Positions 1 to 7,944 of a stretch of 53,668 bases of DNA are shown here, one piece after another (positions within the stretch are counted from its first letter, which is position 1; each line of letters opens with the position of its first letter). The stretch is from Bdellovibrionota bacterium (GTDB taxonomy: Bacteria > Bdellovibrionota > UBA1018 > CAUJDS01). The notes beneath the pieces were generated by a model. It saw only the letters and a program-made list of their open reading frames with translations, had not been told where the DNA came from and made no database searches. A program made the position numbers and the translations under genes. The stretch is from contig CAUJDS010000048.1 in assembly GCA_963169695.1 (NCBI GenBank), forward strand, positions 1 through 53,668. The letters run 5' to 3'.

Positions 1-682
1 GAAGGCATTTGGCAAGGTGGAGTTCAGGACTGAGTGCACTGCGATCTTCGATCGCGGAGCGACCCCAATTGATCAATACGGATACGGGAGTTGATGCAGC
101 TTTCAAAGATCGAATCGCCGATATTTCTTCTTCCAAAGGCAGAAACCCTTTTGCTGGGGGCTGGGATTTTTTATAGCGGTCGCAATGTTCCACAAGAAGA
201 CCAGCTCCACACCAATTCCAAGAAGCGACTTCTTGTAGGGACGTGGATAAGTCTTGCCACGTTGATTCAACTCCAGGCTTTCCAAGTTGGGGCGCCGAAT
301 GGATTTCCACTCCCTGAACGCACGCTCTGCCCGCCCACTGACAAAGGGTTTCGACCGCATTTCGCGCCAGTCCGACAAATTCAATAGCGGACTGTCGTGA
401 CTCAAGGTCGGAGGATGCAAGACCTTCCTTGGGGTTGGACTGAAGTCGCTCCATGACCCCGGGGATTAGTGTGAGAACAAAATCCCATTTCGGATCAAGC
501 ATACGCAGAAATCGGTCGGGGTCATGACGATGAAGCGTTCCAAAAAATGGCAATTCCAGTCCTCGAATAGCTTCAGCATTTGGAAGCGAGCGGATGCCTT
601 GAAGATAGATAGATTCCTTCTCCGGATCCCATCCTTGTGCGCTAGGGGATGCGGCATATGCGCCTACCGTGAACTTGAGCAT
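1..682 (-). CDS. DUF4862-like protein, 3' part cut by window edge
   Basis: An open reverse frame runs from ATG at 682 off the left edge with no stop (227 codons visible). The N-terminus reads MLKFTVGAYAASPSAQGWDP, followed by a region with GLELPFFGTLH, WDFVLTLIPGVM, VEIHSAP, LLVEHCDRY, AKGFLPLEEEI and INWGRSAIEDR. This pattern matches my memory of DUF4862, an uncharacterised family of about 300 residues that looks like a TIM-barrel sugar isomerase relative; function is unknown. The start overlaps the end of the upstream tag gene by 19 bases, so translation is probably coupled to it. Small spurious frames on both strands at 91-657 lie inside this gene. The reading frame is certain from its length and codon sense; the family name is recalled, not searched. 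Confidence 0.75.
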   Translation of the reverse strand, partial: MLKFTVGAYAASPSAQGWDPEKESIYLQGIRSLPNAEAIRGLELPFFGTLHRHDPDRFLRMLDPKWDFVLTLIPGVMERLQSNPKEGLASSDLESRQSAIEFVGLARNAVETLCQWAGRACVQGVEIHSAPQLGKPGVESTWQDLSTSLQEVASWNWCGAGLLVEHCDRYKKSQPPAKGFLPLEEEISAIRSLKAASTPVSVLINWGRSAIEDRSALSPELHLAKCL

Positions 683-1248
683 CGTCGATACCTCCAACAG
701 GTGACAAGGTGATCATTGATCATCCCCACTGCCTGCATATGTGCATACATAATGGTAGAACCCACAAACTTGAATCCCCGCTTCTTGAGGTCCTTAGAAA
801 ACGCATCCGACTCTGGCGAGGTCACTGGTAAACCTTTATGAGTCTGAACTTTGTTTACGATGGGTTTGCCCCCTACGAAAGTCCAGCAATAGCGGTCAAA
901 ACTTCCAAACTCCTTTTGTACGGCCAAAAACGCTCGCGCATTCGTCACGGCAGCTTTGACTTTAAGTCGGTTCCTTACGATTCCAGGATTCAGAAGTAGT
1001 TTCTCCAGTTTTGCATCTGAGAATCGAGCAACCTTCTTCGCGTCAAAATTCGCAAAGGCTTTTCGATATCCTTCGCGTTTGTGTAGGATCGTGCGCCAAC
1101 TCAGACCTGCCTGGGCAGACTCCAAGGTAAGAAATTCAAAGTGCTTTGCATCCCTATGGACTGGCACTCCCCATTCTTTGTCATGGTACTCGATCATTAG
1201 GGGGTCTTCGCCAGACCAAGGGCATCGAGAAGGAGATTTCATAGCCAA
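664..1248 (-). CDS. tag: DNA-3-methyladenine glycosylase I
   Basis: Removes 3-methyladenine from alkylated DNA, starting base excision repair in the cytoplasm. The protein has 194 residues, close to the E. coli Tag length. Visible family marks: RCPWSGEDPLMIEYHDKEWG at 8-27, which includes the Cys9 and His22 zinc ligands; the LESAQAGLSW block with catalytic Glu43; KKRGFKFVGSTI; and the C-terminal NDH...C pair that completes the zinc site. It is followed on the same strand by the DUF4862-like gene, whose start lies inside its last codons. It faces the DASS transporter gene across a 109-base gap that must hold both promoters. No truncation or missing active residue was seen. Confidence 0.95.
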   Translation of the reverse strand: MAMKSPSRCPWSGEDPLMIEYHDKEWGVPVHRDAKHFEFLTLESAQAGLSWRTILHKREGYRKAFANFDAKKVARFSDAKLEKLLLNPGIVRNRLKVKAAVTNARAFLAVQKEFGSFDRYCWTFVGGKPIVNKVQTHKGLPVTSPESDAFSKDLKKRGFKFVGSTIMYAHMQAVGMINDHLVTCWRYRRCSSSR

Positions 1249-1357
1249 CTGCTATCAGAGATCTGATCAAATTCAAAATCCAACTCGCTTGCTATGAATC
1301 GAGATCCTTCTGGAAAATAGTCTTTTCATTTGTTGGAGGTTTGGCTAACGAAGCCAA

Positions 1358-2710
1358 ATGACACGATGGATTCTGGGACCGATGGTAGGCTTTTGCACCT
1401 GGTTGGGGTTTTGGCTGGTAACTGGCTGGACAACCGAAGTACGTATGGCCGGAATCTTAGCTTGGGTTTTGGCATGGTGGATGGCCAATCCGATTCCGTT
1501 GTCGATCACCGGGCTCTGGGGAGTGGTCCTTACGGTTCTCTTGGGAGTGGTAGATCCCGCAACGGCCTTCTCCGGCTTTTCACACAAAGTCTCACTTCTC
1601 TTGCTTGGTACCTTCATGGTCGCCGAGGCTATGAAGGTGCATCAAACAGATCGTGTCCTTAGTTTGTGGATCCTTTCGAGGAAGTGTGTGCAACGCTCCC
1701 CCGTACTCGCCCTGTTGGCTATGGTGGGACTGTCTGGAATCTTGAGTTGGTGGTTTTCTAGTACAGCGACTTTGGCGATGCTTGCGCCTATTGTCGCGGG
1801 CATTTTCTCAGGGCCGATGGCTGGGAGAGTTCTTTTGGCCCTGGCCTATGCTGCCCCGCTTGGAGGAATCGCTTTCCCACTTGGGGCCAATCCCAATATT
1901 CTGTGCATGGCTTTGTTAGAGCAGCAGGCTGGAATTCATATGAGCTTTTCGGATTGGATGAAGCCAGGCCTGCTCGTAAGCGGGCTGGCGATCACAGGAA
2001 TGCTGGCGTTACTCTTTCTGTTCAAAAAGGAGAAGCTCGAAGTCAGTGCCACTTCTCGCATTGAGTTTCGCCCAGTACACTTCAACGTCCTGGCGGCCTT
2101 GGTCCTTCTTGCTATTTTGTGGATCGTCCCAAGCGTTTGGAAGCATTTTCAGCTACACGAATCCATTGCGGCTCTTGCTGTGGCCTGCCTACTTTTTGTG
2201 CTTCCCTATCGAGAGGGAAAGAACCATTGGCGGCCTACTTTGACATGGGAAGAAGCTAAGGAGCTTGATTGGTCCATTATACTCTTGGTCGCGACCGGTA
2301 TTTCTTTGGGGGCTGCGATTTTTCAAAGTGGCCTAGCAATGCAGCTGGGACTGTTGGCTTCGGGAGTTTTGGGATCCAACCCCAGCTATCTTGCAGTGGC
2401 TGCGTTGGTAATGGCGGTGACTTTCTTGATTACACTGGTAACATCGAACACCGCAACGGGAGAATTGATGCTGCCAATCGCTATTTCTATTGCTCAAGCG
2501 ACACATCAGAACCCAGCAGCAATTGCGATGGGCGTTGCCATGATTGCAAGCTTGGGAGTTACGATTCCAGCAGCAACACCACCGGTTGCAATCGTTTCAA
2601 ACTATGCTTCAGTAAAGCAAGAACCCTTGTATCGTTTGGGATTCGCCACGGATTTTTTGGGTGTCATCGTCGTGTTTTTGGTGACTGTCGCGTGGGGAGT
2701 CTTGAGTTAG
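1358..2710 (+). CDS. DASS/SLC13-family sodium-coupled anion symporter
   Basis: Inner-membrane carrier, probably for di- or tricarboxylates or another small anion, driven by sodium. The protein has 450 residues and about 11 hydrophobic segments. Family signatures: the first Ser-Asn-Thr-type hairpin motif is SST at 134-136 (WWFSSTATLAML), the second is SNT at 363-365 (VTSNTATGEL), and the AATPPVAI loop follows at 405-412. The Asn of the first motif is Ser here, so sodium or substrate affinity may differ. The first in-frame ATG after a stop is 1358. A GGAGG lies at 1335-1339, 18 bases upstream, with a TTGGCT/AGCCAA hairpin filling the gap. Substrate cannot be read from sequence. The next gene starts 45 bases downstream. 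Confidence 0.9.
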   Translation: MTRWILGPMVGFCTWLGFWLVTGWTTEVRMAGILAWVLAWWMANPIPLSITGLWGVVLTVLLGVVDPATAFSGFSHKVSLLLLGTFMVAEAMKVHQTDRVLSLWILSRKCVQRSPVLALLAMVGLSGILSWWFSSTATLAMLAPIVAGIFSGPMAGRVLLALAYAAPLGGIAFPLGANPNILCMALLEQQAGIHMSFSDWMKPGLLVSGLAITGMLALLFLFKKEKLEVSATSRIEFRPVHFNVLAALVLLAILWIVPSVWKHFQLHESIAALAVACLLFVLPYREGKNHWRPTLTWEEAKELDWSIILLVATGISLGAAIFQSGLAMQLGLLASGVLGSNPSYLAVAALVMAVTFLITLVTSNTATGELMLPIAISIAQATHQNPAAIAMGVAMIASLGVTIPAATPPVAIVSNYASVKQEPLYRLGFATDFLGVIVVFLVTVAWGVLS

Positions 2711-2755
2711 CCACTCTCTTGACAGATAGTACGTGGATAGATTGAGGTAAAGCTT

Positions 2756-3325
2756 ATGAACAAAAATCGTCTAGAAGCCTTTAGTGACGGTGTCATTGCC
2801 ATCATCATTACCATTATGGCTCTGGAGTTAAAGGTGCCGCATGGTAATAGCCTAAGCGACTTGCTACCTCTGATCCCAATTTTCTTAAGCTATGTTCTGA
2901 GTTTTATTTATATTGGGATCTATTGGAACAATCATCATCACATGATGCATACCTGTAAGAAAGTGACTAGCGGCATCCTGTGGGCCAACCTTCATTTGCT
3001 TTTTTGGCTTTCGGTGGTGCCATTTTCTACAGGCTGGGCAGGCGAAAATCATTTCTCTGCAACTCCCGCCTTGTTGTATGGGATCAATCTTTTTATGGCT
3101 GGCGTCGCTTATTTCATCCTTCAGCGTGTGATTATTTTGTCTCAGGGAGAAGACTCCCTGCTAAAGAGAGCCATAGGCAAAGACATCAAAGGAAAGCTGT
3201 CTCCAATTATATACTTCGTTGCTATCTTAGTGAGCTTCCGGATGCCGACCGTCTCCCTCGCGCTTTATGTTTTAGTTGCCCTAATGTGGGTGGTTCCTGA
3301 TCGTCGAATCGAGAGGTTGCCATGA
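2756..3325 (+). CDS. TMEM175-like (DUF1211) potassium channel family protein
   Basis: The family forms potassium-selective channels of six-helix subunits in the membrane. The 189-residue protein begins MNKNRLEAFSDGVIAIIITI: the R-x3-F-S-D-G signature of helix 1, with Ile residues as the putative hydrophobic gate. A second hallmark is the WNNHHHMMH stretch near residues 57-65. Five or six hydrophobic segments are visible. A ribosome site lies in GAGGTAAAGCTT just before the ATG. The stop codon overlaps the next start as ATGA (3322-3325), so the secreted propeller protein downstream is probably translationally coupled. Bacterial members are often of unknown physiological role, and channel activity is inferred from the family. 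Confidence 0.88.
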   Translation: MNKNRLEAFSDGVIAIIITIMALELKVPHGNSLSDLLPLIPIFLSYVLSFIYIGIYWNNHHHMMHTCKKVTSGILWANLHLLFWLSVVPFSTGWAGENHFSATPALLYGINLFMAGVAYFILQRVIILSQGEDSLLKRAIGKDIKGKLSPIIYFVAILVSFRMPTVSLALYVLVALMWVVPDRRIERLP

Positions 3326-4740
3326 TACTGCGCCTTTCTATGTATAAAGTAGCAGTCCGGTTCTTGCCTGTTTTCATGACGCTCTACTCCTTCCAAGGTT
3401 TTGCGATGAATGACGAGGACTGTTTGGGATCCTTTATGCCGTCTTGGACGCACGAGTTTGCGACGGCCTCAGTGAAAAATCCGTACGTAACAATGCCCAG
3501 CGGAGCCCGTACCAGGCTTTTCAGAGTAACTAGCCTCGGTGGTGGTTTCGATCAGGCAGTAGGGCGAACCCGGTACTCCCAAGACTCCAGATGGCTTGCT
3601 GGCGAACTTGCGAATGGCAAACTTCGAGTTTGGAACCTTGAACTGAGAAGCGACTTTGTCGTCGAAGTACCTGGTCATAGGATTTATAGTTTCGATTTCA
3701 GTCCAGATAGCACACTGATTTTGGTACGACTTGCGACTATAGGACAGAGCCCTTGTTGCGGTGGTGGCAATTCCGTTCAGCTTTTTGACCTCAAAACTGG
3801 CAAAGCAGCGTCCGCTGAAATTGCTACTACGGGGAGCCATGCAACAGCTTACTGGTCGCCAAACGGAAAGTGGTTGCTCGCTGAATCAAACGGAGTCTAC
3901 CGAATTCATGATGGCCATACTGGAACTGATTTGAAGCGCGAGTTTCCAGTACTCACGAACTTCTCGATGATAGGAGATGATCTCTTGAGATTCGGTGAAA
4001 AAGGGCAGGCTGTCCTATCAAGTTTGTCTAACGGGAAAGATTTAGTCCGGGTTGGTATTGGAGAGGATTTTTCGGCGGACGGGCAAATTGTAGAGGCAAC
4101 GGGTATTGCAATTATTGAAGACATTTTCCACCAGGATCCTAATGGATTGTTACCCATCCTTCGTGATTCAAAAACATTGCAACCGCTCCCAATACAATTA
4201 AGCACTGATGGAATAGGGCCTGATTTACATCGAGTTGGGGGTGAGCTTTCTCCCCATGGAAGGTATGTTTATTCCACATTCTATTCAAAAAATGAAACAA
4301 CTAAGAAGTCTTTTGGCGTGTTGTGGGACACCAAAACCGGAGCACAAGTTGTACGCATAGATAATGCCGGAGCTGAAACAGTATATTCACTTGATGAAAA
4401 CTACTTGGCGGTCACAGCTCGAATAGGGAGAGATTCAGAAGAGATCGTTACACGGTTAATCCATTTGCCTACCAACAAAGCAAGAACCATCCCTGGAACT
4501 CCTTTGCGACGTGGGCATGGGTTTTTTGGTAGTACTCTGATTACCCGGGTGACCAACGATGGAATCAAGAACCCAAATATTGCGATAGGATATTACCTTA
4601 CGGATACGAAGTCGGGCGTCATGCGACACCTTGATAATCAGGGTCACGAAATTATTTTTTCACCCAATGGCAAGAGTTTTTTCTATGTCGAACATGGAGC
4701 TATTCGGCTTTTTGAAAGCAATGCGGCTTCAGTTCATTGA
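3322..4740 (+). CDS. Secreted WD40/TolB-like beta-propeller protein
   Basis: A 472-residue protein with an N-terminal signal peptide (hydrophobic stretch about 10-28, likely cut after GFA). Several irregular blade-like repeats follow, each with Ser-Pro-Asp/Asn-Gly turns and Trp/Phe-Asp ends: SQDSRWLAGE...VWNLE, FSPDSTLILV...LFDLKTG, WSPNGKWLLAE...IHDGHTG, LSPHGRYVYS...LWDTKTGA, FSPNGKSFFYVE. This is typical of WD40/TolB-type propellers, a binding scaffold rather than an enzyme. It overlaps the TMEM175-like gene by four bases and is convergent with another exported protein gene. The partner or ligand is unknown. An internal ATG at 3340 is an alternative start that would shorten the signal peptide. 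Confidence 0.75.
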   Translation: MILRLSMYKVAVRFLPVFMTLYSFQGFAMNDEDCLGSFMPSWTHEFATASVKNPYVTMPSGARTRLFRVTSLGGGFDQAVGRTRYSQDSRWLAGELANGKLRVWNLELRSDFVVEVPGHRIYSFDFSPDSTLILVRLATIGQSPCCGGGNSVQLFDLKTGKAASAEIATTGSHATAYWSPNGKWLLAESNGVYRIHDGHTGTDLKREFPVLTNFSMIGDDLLRFGEKGQAVLSSLSNGKDLVRVGIGEDFSADGQIVEATGIAIIEDIFHQDPNGLLPILRDSKTLQPLPIQLSTDGIGPDLHRVGGELSPHGRYVYSTFYSKNETTKKSFGVLWDTKTGAQVVRIDNAGAETVYSLDENYLAVTARIGRDSEEIVTRLIHLPTNKARTIPGTPLRRGHGFFGSTLITRVTNDGIKNPNIAIGYYLTDTKSGVMRHLDNQGHEIIFSPNGKSFFYVEHGAIRLFESNAASVH

Positions 4741-4745
4741 AATTG

Positions 4746-4787
4746 AAAAAACTCAGCGACATTCAAGCTATGACTGAGTTTCTTTTC
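4746..4787. terminator. Bidirectional terminator between convergent genes
   Basis: AAACTCAG (4749-4756) pairs perfectly with CTGAGTTT (4774-4781). There is an A-run before the left arm and a T-rich run after the right arm, so the hairpin can end transcription from both sides. It lies between the stops of the two convergent genes at 4740 and 4809. Confidence 0.7.
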
Positions 4788-4808
4788 TGAAGGACTAGAG
4801 CCCAGCCT

Positions 4809-5825
4809 CTAATGAAAAATCCGATTCACGCGCGTATTAGAAACACGTTCCTCGAATACCAATTTCCCATCTTTGACTCTGAAGAGGTTTATCCATGCAG
4901 GTGTCGTGACAATGATCCGTCCTGTTCCAACATAAAGACCGCCGTTGAGTGCGGCAGTAGAACCTGCTGCAACATCAAATGTCTCGCCTTTAACTTCCTG
5001 TATCGGACCAACGTCGTCCTTAGGCAAAGAGGCGCTCATGCGGCCCGATCTGTCCCCTCTAAAAAGAACCAAGTCAAGCTTCCCTAAATTCCAAAAGACG
5101 ATCGCCTTAGCGTATTGCCAAATTTGAACGGTCGCCACAGAGGGTTTGGTGACTTGTAGATCGAAATCGAAGATTTGCCCTAGCCGCCGGAAATTGCCAG
5201 ACTTGGGATTTCCCGCCAGAGCATACCCATTCTTAAAGACAACAAAGAGTTGTGTTTCAGTCGGTCCCGACTCAACGGTGTCATGAAGGTATTCATATCT
5301 ATCCTCAGTCCGGATGGTTGGCAAAATCCGTTGGAGCCCTTTCCCAATTAGGTCCAGTCGTCCCATCGCTGCGGTAGTCTCTACTTCGCCAGAATAGTAA
5401 GAAGATTCCACAAGCTCGGCAAAGAGAGGAAAGCTACTTTCGCCATATTTGGCCAAATCCGAAAAACGTAAGCTAGGATACGTTTCCCATTTTTTCCCGG
5501 GCCCAAAGGTGAAGACTTCAAAACTCTTGTCGGTTTGCAAAAGGATCGTCTCGGGCCGCGTAGCCGTCCAAGGCATTTCGGGCTTATTGACGTGGCCCAA
5601 ATCAGCGACAAAGTTTCCAGCCATCTCTACCCTATCGACCTCCTTGCCCTTGCGAATCCAGTGAGAACTGAAAAAGGAGAGCGTACTGCCATTGGGCCGG
5701 GCTTCAATCCTCTCACCCAATATTCGGGGCGGCTCACTAAGGGCGGAGCTACAAGTATCCGGATCGCTGGTAAGCCAACCCGCAATTGACGAAGTCGTGA
5801 AAAAAAGTGATATCAGAAAATTCAT
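4809..5825 (-). CDS. Exported protein of unknown function
   Basis: About 338 residues when started at the ATG at 5825 (MNFLISLFFTTSSIAG), which gives a normal signal peptide; an upstream ATG at 5843 would add six residues in front of it. The mature part has no cysteine pattern or catalytic motif I recognise. It has repeated short beta-type segments (FEVFTFGPGKKWETYPSLRF, QLFVVFKNGYALAGNP, GKLDLVLFRGDRSG, GLYVGTGRIIVTTPAWINLF), suggesting an all-beta, possibly propeller-like fold in the periplasm. It converges on the secreted propeller gene upstream, sharing a bidirectional terminator. Function unknown; the reading frame is supported by length, signal peptide and codon sense. Confidence 0.65.
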   Translation of the reverse strand: MNFLISLFFTTSSIAGWLTSDPDTCSSALSEPPRILGERIEARPNGSTLSFFSSHWIRKGKEVDRVEMAGNFVADLGHVNKPEMPWTATRPETILLQTDKSFEVFTFGPGKKWETYPSLRFSDLAKYGESSFPLFAELVESSYYSGEVETTAAMGRLDLIGKGLQRILPTIRTEDRYEYLHDTVESGPTETQLFVVFKNGYALAGNPKSGNFRRLGQIFDFDLQVTKPSVATVQIWQYAKAIVFWNLGKLDLVLFRGDRSGRMSASLPKDDVGPIQEVKGETFDVAAGSTAALNGGLYVGTGRIIVTTPAWINLFRVKDGKLVFEERVSNTRVNRIFH

Positions 5826-5976
5826 GCGACCTTGCGTTAGCACAATCTGGCGGCGTAGGTCATTATTTTAGTACCGCCAATGTATTTAAATTCGATGAAT
5901 AGATGCCTGAGCAGCCCGACCGTTCAATGTGCGGTTACGCTAGTGGCGGAGACTGCGAGGGCTTGAAGGGCCAGAC

Positions 5977-6060
5977 GGAGGGATTCGACCCGGCTCCTCG
6001 GCAGCTACGCTGCCTGCGGTGCACGGGTACCTCGAATGCTCCGGCTGTTCTCATCCCTCC
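5977..6060. repeat. Nested inverted repeat next to tRNA-Ser
   Basis: Four sets of arms nest inside each other: GGAGGGAT (5977-5984) with ATCCCTCC (6053-6060), TTCGA (5984-5988) with TCGAA (6032-6036), CCCG (5989-5992) with CGGG (6024-6027), and GGCAGC (6000-6005) with GCTGCC (6009-6014) around a TAC loop. The left end also resembles the 3' end of the nearby tRNA-Ser (shared GGAGGGATTCGA). It may be a structured RNA, a decayed tRNA fragment or a remnant attachment site; I cannot decide from sequence alone. The surrounding non-coding stretch 5844-6120 shows nothing else apart from the tRNA terminator. Confidence 0.55.
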
Positions 6061-6072
6061 CTCTCTTTCACC

Positions 6073-6118
6073 AAAACACAAAAGGCTGCCGACCCTTTGG
6101 GCCGACAGCCTTTTGTGT
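6073..6118 (-). terminator. Terminator of tRNA-Ser
   Basis: A perfect 13-base arm, 6076-6088, pairs with 6106-6118 (core AAAAGGCTG with CAGCCTTTT). The loop is 17 bases, within which CCC/GGG can pair. Read on the reverse strand it starts three bases after the tRNA CCA end and leads into GTGTTTTGG, a short U-rich tail. Position and strength make it the factor-independent terminator of the tRNA transcript. Confidence 0.8.
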
Positions 6119-6120
6119 GA

Positions 6121-6210
6121 TGGCGGAGAGGGAGGGATTCGAACCCTCGAACGGGTTTCCCCGTTGCTCCCTTAGCAAGGGAGTGCTTTAGACCACTCAG
6201 CCACCTCTCC
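6121..6210 (-). tRNA. tRNA-Ser (anticodon GCT)
   Basis: Reverse-strand tRNA with encoded CCA (6121-6123). The acceptor arms GGAGAGG and CCTCTCC pair fully. The anticodon arm is CTCCC / TTGCTAA / GGGAG, giving anticodon GCT, which reads AGC and AGU serine codons. The long variable arm (AACGGG/CCCGTT type) is the class II feature expected for serine. The T arm is GAGGG / TTCGAAT / CCCTC. An apparent protein frame crossing it on the forward strand is spurious. Confidence 0.97.
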
Positions 6211-6270
6211 TCAACCAAATCGAAAAAATCGGAAAAAATGAGGTATAACCTGAGAGAGGCCGGGGGGGCA

Positions 6271-7944
6271 ATGGTTAATCCAAATGGTGCGATAACGCGT
6301 CGCGAAGCTATTCGGGTAATGGCACTTGCCTCGGTTGTCCTTTATCTGAAGGGCTGTGCTAGCACTCCGAATCTTCTTCGATCATGGAGTGACGAAGGCA
6401 GGGCCCCTCGGGATATCAGTCCTCTGGATCGTCGTTTTGCAGATATTGGAGCGCCACTGGAATTCTTTGGCGATCAACCCCATCGCGCACATTCCATCCT
6501 ACGAAACCCTCTTACCTACCAAATCACTGCTCCTGTGGTTAGCGAAAGCGCCAAGGTCGTAGTGGTCGGCGGCGGAATGGGGGGCTTAACGGCTGCCTAC
6601 CTGCTTCGGCATCACCAGCCCCTCCTCCTAGAACAGGCGGACCGCTTGGGCGGAAATTCAAAGGGGCAAGTTTGGGGTGATGAGACCTTTCCGTTGGGAG
6701 CAGCCTATTATTTGGACGCCGACACAGGATCACCTTTGGAAAAGCTGTACCAAGAATGGGGACTGCACGAAATTGCGCAAAAGCACCAAGGGCAAGAGCC
6801 CTATATGAAGAACGCTCATTGGTATGAAAGTGCTGAGCAGTCTCTTTCTCCGGAGCATCGCAGCCTCGCTACCATGCTCGAAAAGCATTTTGCCGAAGTC
6901 TTATCGGGTAAGTCGTCCACGCAGTACCCGGACTACCCTACTGACGATGCCAGGAGTCGCCGGTTGATCAATAAGCTGGATCGAATTTCGTTTCAGGCTC
7001 ATCTGAAGAAGGTCCTTGGCTTAAAGCAAATTCCCATCGAAATCTTGGCGTCCCTTGAGTTGTATTTTCAGTCGGCTTTCAACGGATCGACTTCAGAAGT
7101 CAGTGCGGCTGCTGGATTAAACTTCTTTGCAGCGGAGTCAGGGGCGATTCGCATCGCACCTGGTGGCAATGCGGGCGTCGCTGATCGCATTGCTTCGAGT
7201 ATTCTGAAAGCCGTCTCCAAAGATCGACTTCGGACTCAATCAGTGGTCTACGCCGTGGAAAAAGTCGGCAGTCGAGTGATGGTGGATTACCTTGACAAGG
7301 ACGGCAAGGCCCATCGTGTCGCTGCCGATGCGGTCGTGCTGGCCTGTCCAAAGTTTGTCGTAAATAAGATCCTACACCACATCGAAGCGGCCCGAGCGGA
7401 AGCGATTTCGAAGCTGGAATATCGGGGCTACCTTGTGGCTAATCTGTTGATGAATGGAAGCCTGTCCCGTCGATTCTATGACCTCTATCTTGAATCTACC
7501 GAGCGAGTGGATGCTTCGTCTCGTCTGGCAGGTTCAAGGAGTATCGATGCTGTCTGGGGAAACTATCAGACGACTTCTCAAAACAAGACTGTGCTCTCTC
7601 TGTACCGACCATTGCCCTATCAAGGTGGGCGATCCGAAATGTATTCGAGTAGCTATGAGGACATCCGTGCTCAGTTTGAAAACCAGATCAAACTAGAAAT
7701 CCTCCCTGCTATGGGATGGACTTTGAGTCAATTGCAGGAAATAAGAGTGGCTCGGTGGGGCCACGCACTTTGCTTGGCAAAACCTGGACTGCTTGCCAAT
7801 AATGTCGTGAATCAGCTTAGGGCACCTCATCAAGATCGAGTTTTTTTTGTGAATCAAGACAACTGGGCACTTCCGTGTATGGAGAGTGCTGTGACGGAGG
7901 CATTGCATTGGACACCAAAAGTGGAAGCGCTCCTTCGGGCGTAG
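6271..7944 (+). CDS. FAD-dependent amine oxidase-like lipoprotein with twin-arginine leader
   Basis: Predicted flavoprotein of about 557 residues. From the ATG at 6271 the leader reads MVNPNGAITRREAIRVMALA, a twin-arginine pair at 10-11, and ends in LKGC (Cys29), a lipobox. It therefore looks Tat-exported in folded form and lipid-anchored. The dinucleotide fold VVVVGGGMGGLTAAYLL lies near 96-112, followed by LLEQADRLGGNS and a C-terminal RWGHAL...VFFVNQDNWALPCMESAVTEA, the FAD-contact pattern of amine oxidases and phytoene desaturases. The substrate is unknown. An upstream ATG at 6238 has a poorer ribosome site; GAGAGG precedes 6271. The following DOMON-like gene overlaps its end, suggesting a shared redox or ligand-binding role. 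Confidence 0.78.
   Translation: MVNPNGAITRREAIRVMALASVVLYLKGCASTPNLLRSWSDEGRAPRDISPLDRRFADIGAPLEFFGDQPHRAHSILRNPLTYQITAPVVSESAKVVVVGGGMGGLTAAYLLRHHQPLLLEQADRLGGNSKGQVWGDETFPLGAAYYLDADTGSPLEKLYQEWGLHEIAQKHQGQEPYMKNAHWYESAEQSLSPEHRSLATMLEKHFAEVLSGKSSTQYPDYPTDDARSRRLINKLDRISFQAHLKKVLGLKQIPIEILASLELYFQSAFNGSTSEVSAAAGLNFFAAESGAIRIAPGGNAGVADRIASSILKAVSKDRLRTQSVVYAVEKVGSRVMVDYLDKDGKAHRVAADAVVLACPKFVVNKILHHIEAARAEAISKLEYRGYLVANLLMNGSLSRRFYDLYLESTERVDASSRLAGSRSIDAVWGNYQTTSQNKTVLSLYRPLPYQGGRSEMYSSSYEDIRAQFENQIKLEILPAMGWTLSQLQEIRVARWGHALCLAKPGLLANNVVNQLRAPHQDRVFFVNQDNWALPCMESAVTEALHWTPKVEALLRA

Noticed and set aside
91-657. Several short frames on both strands at the left edge
   Set aside because: They lie inside the reverse-strand DUF4862-like frame, which has real protein character and runs off the window.
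5903-6175. 90-codon forward frame across the tRNA-Ser region
   Set aside because: Its end is the well-known false translation of tRNA-Ser antisense (GGEGGIRTLE type), and the rest lies in the inverted repeat.
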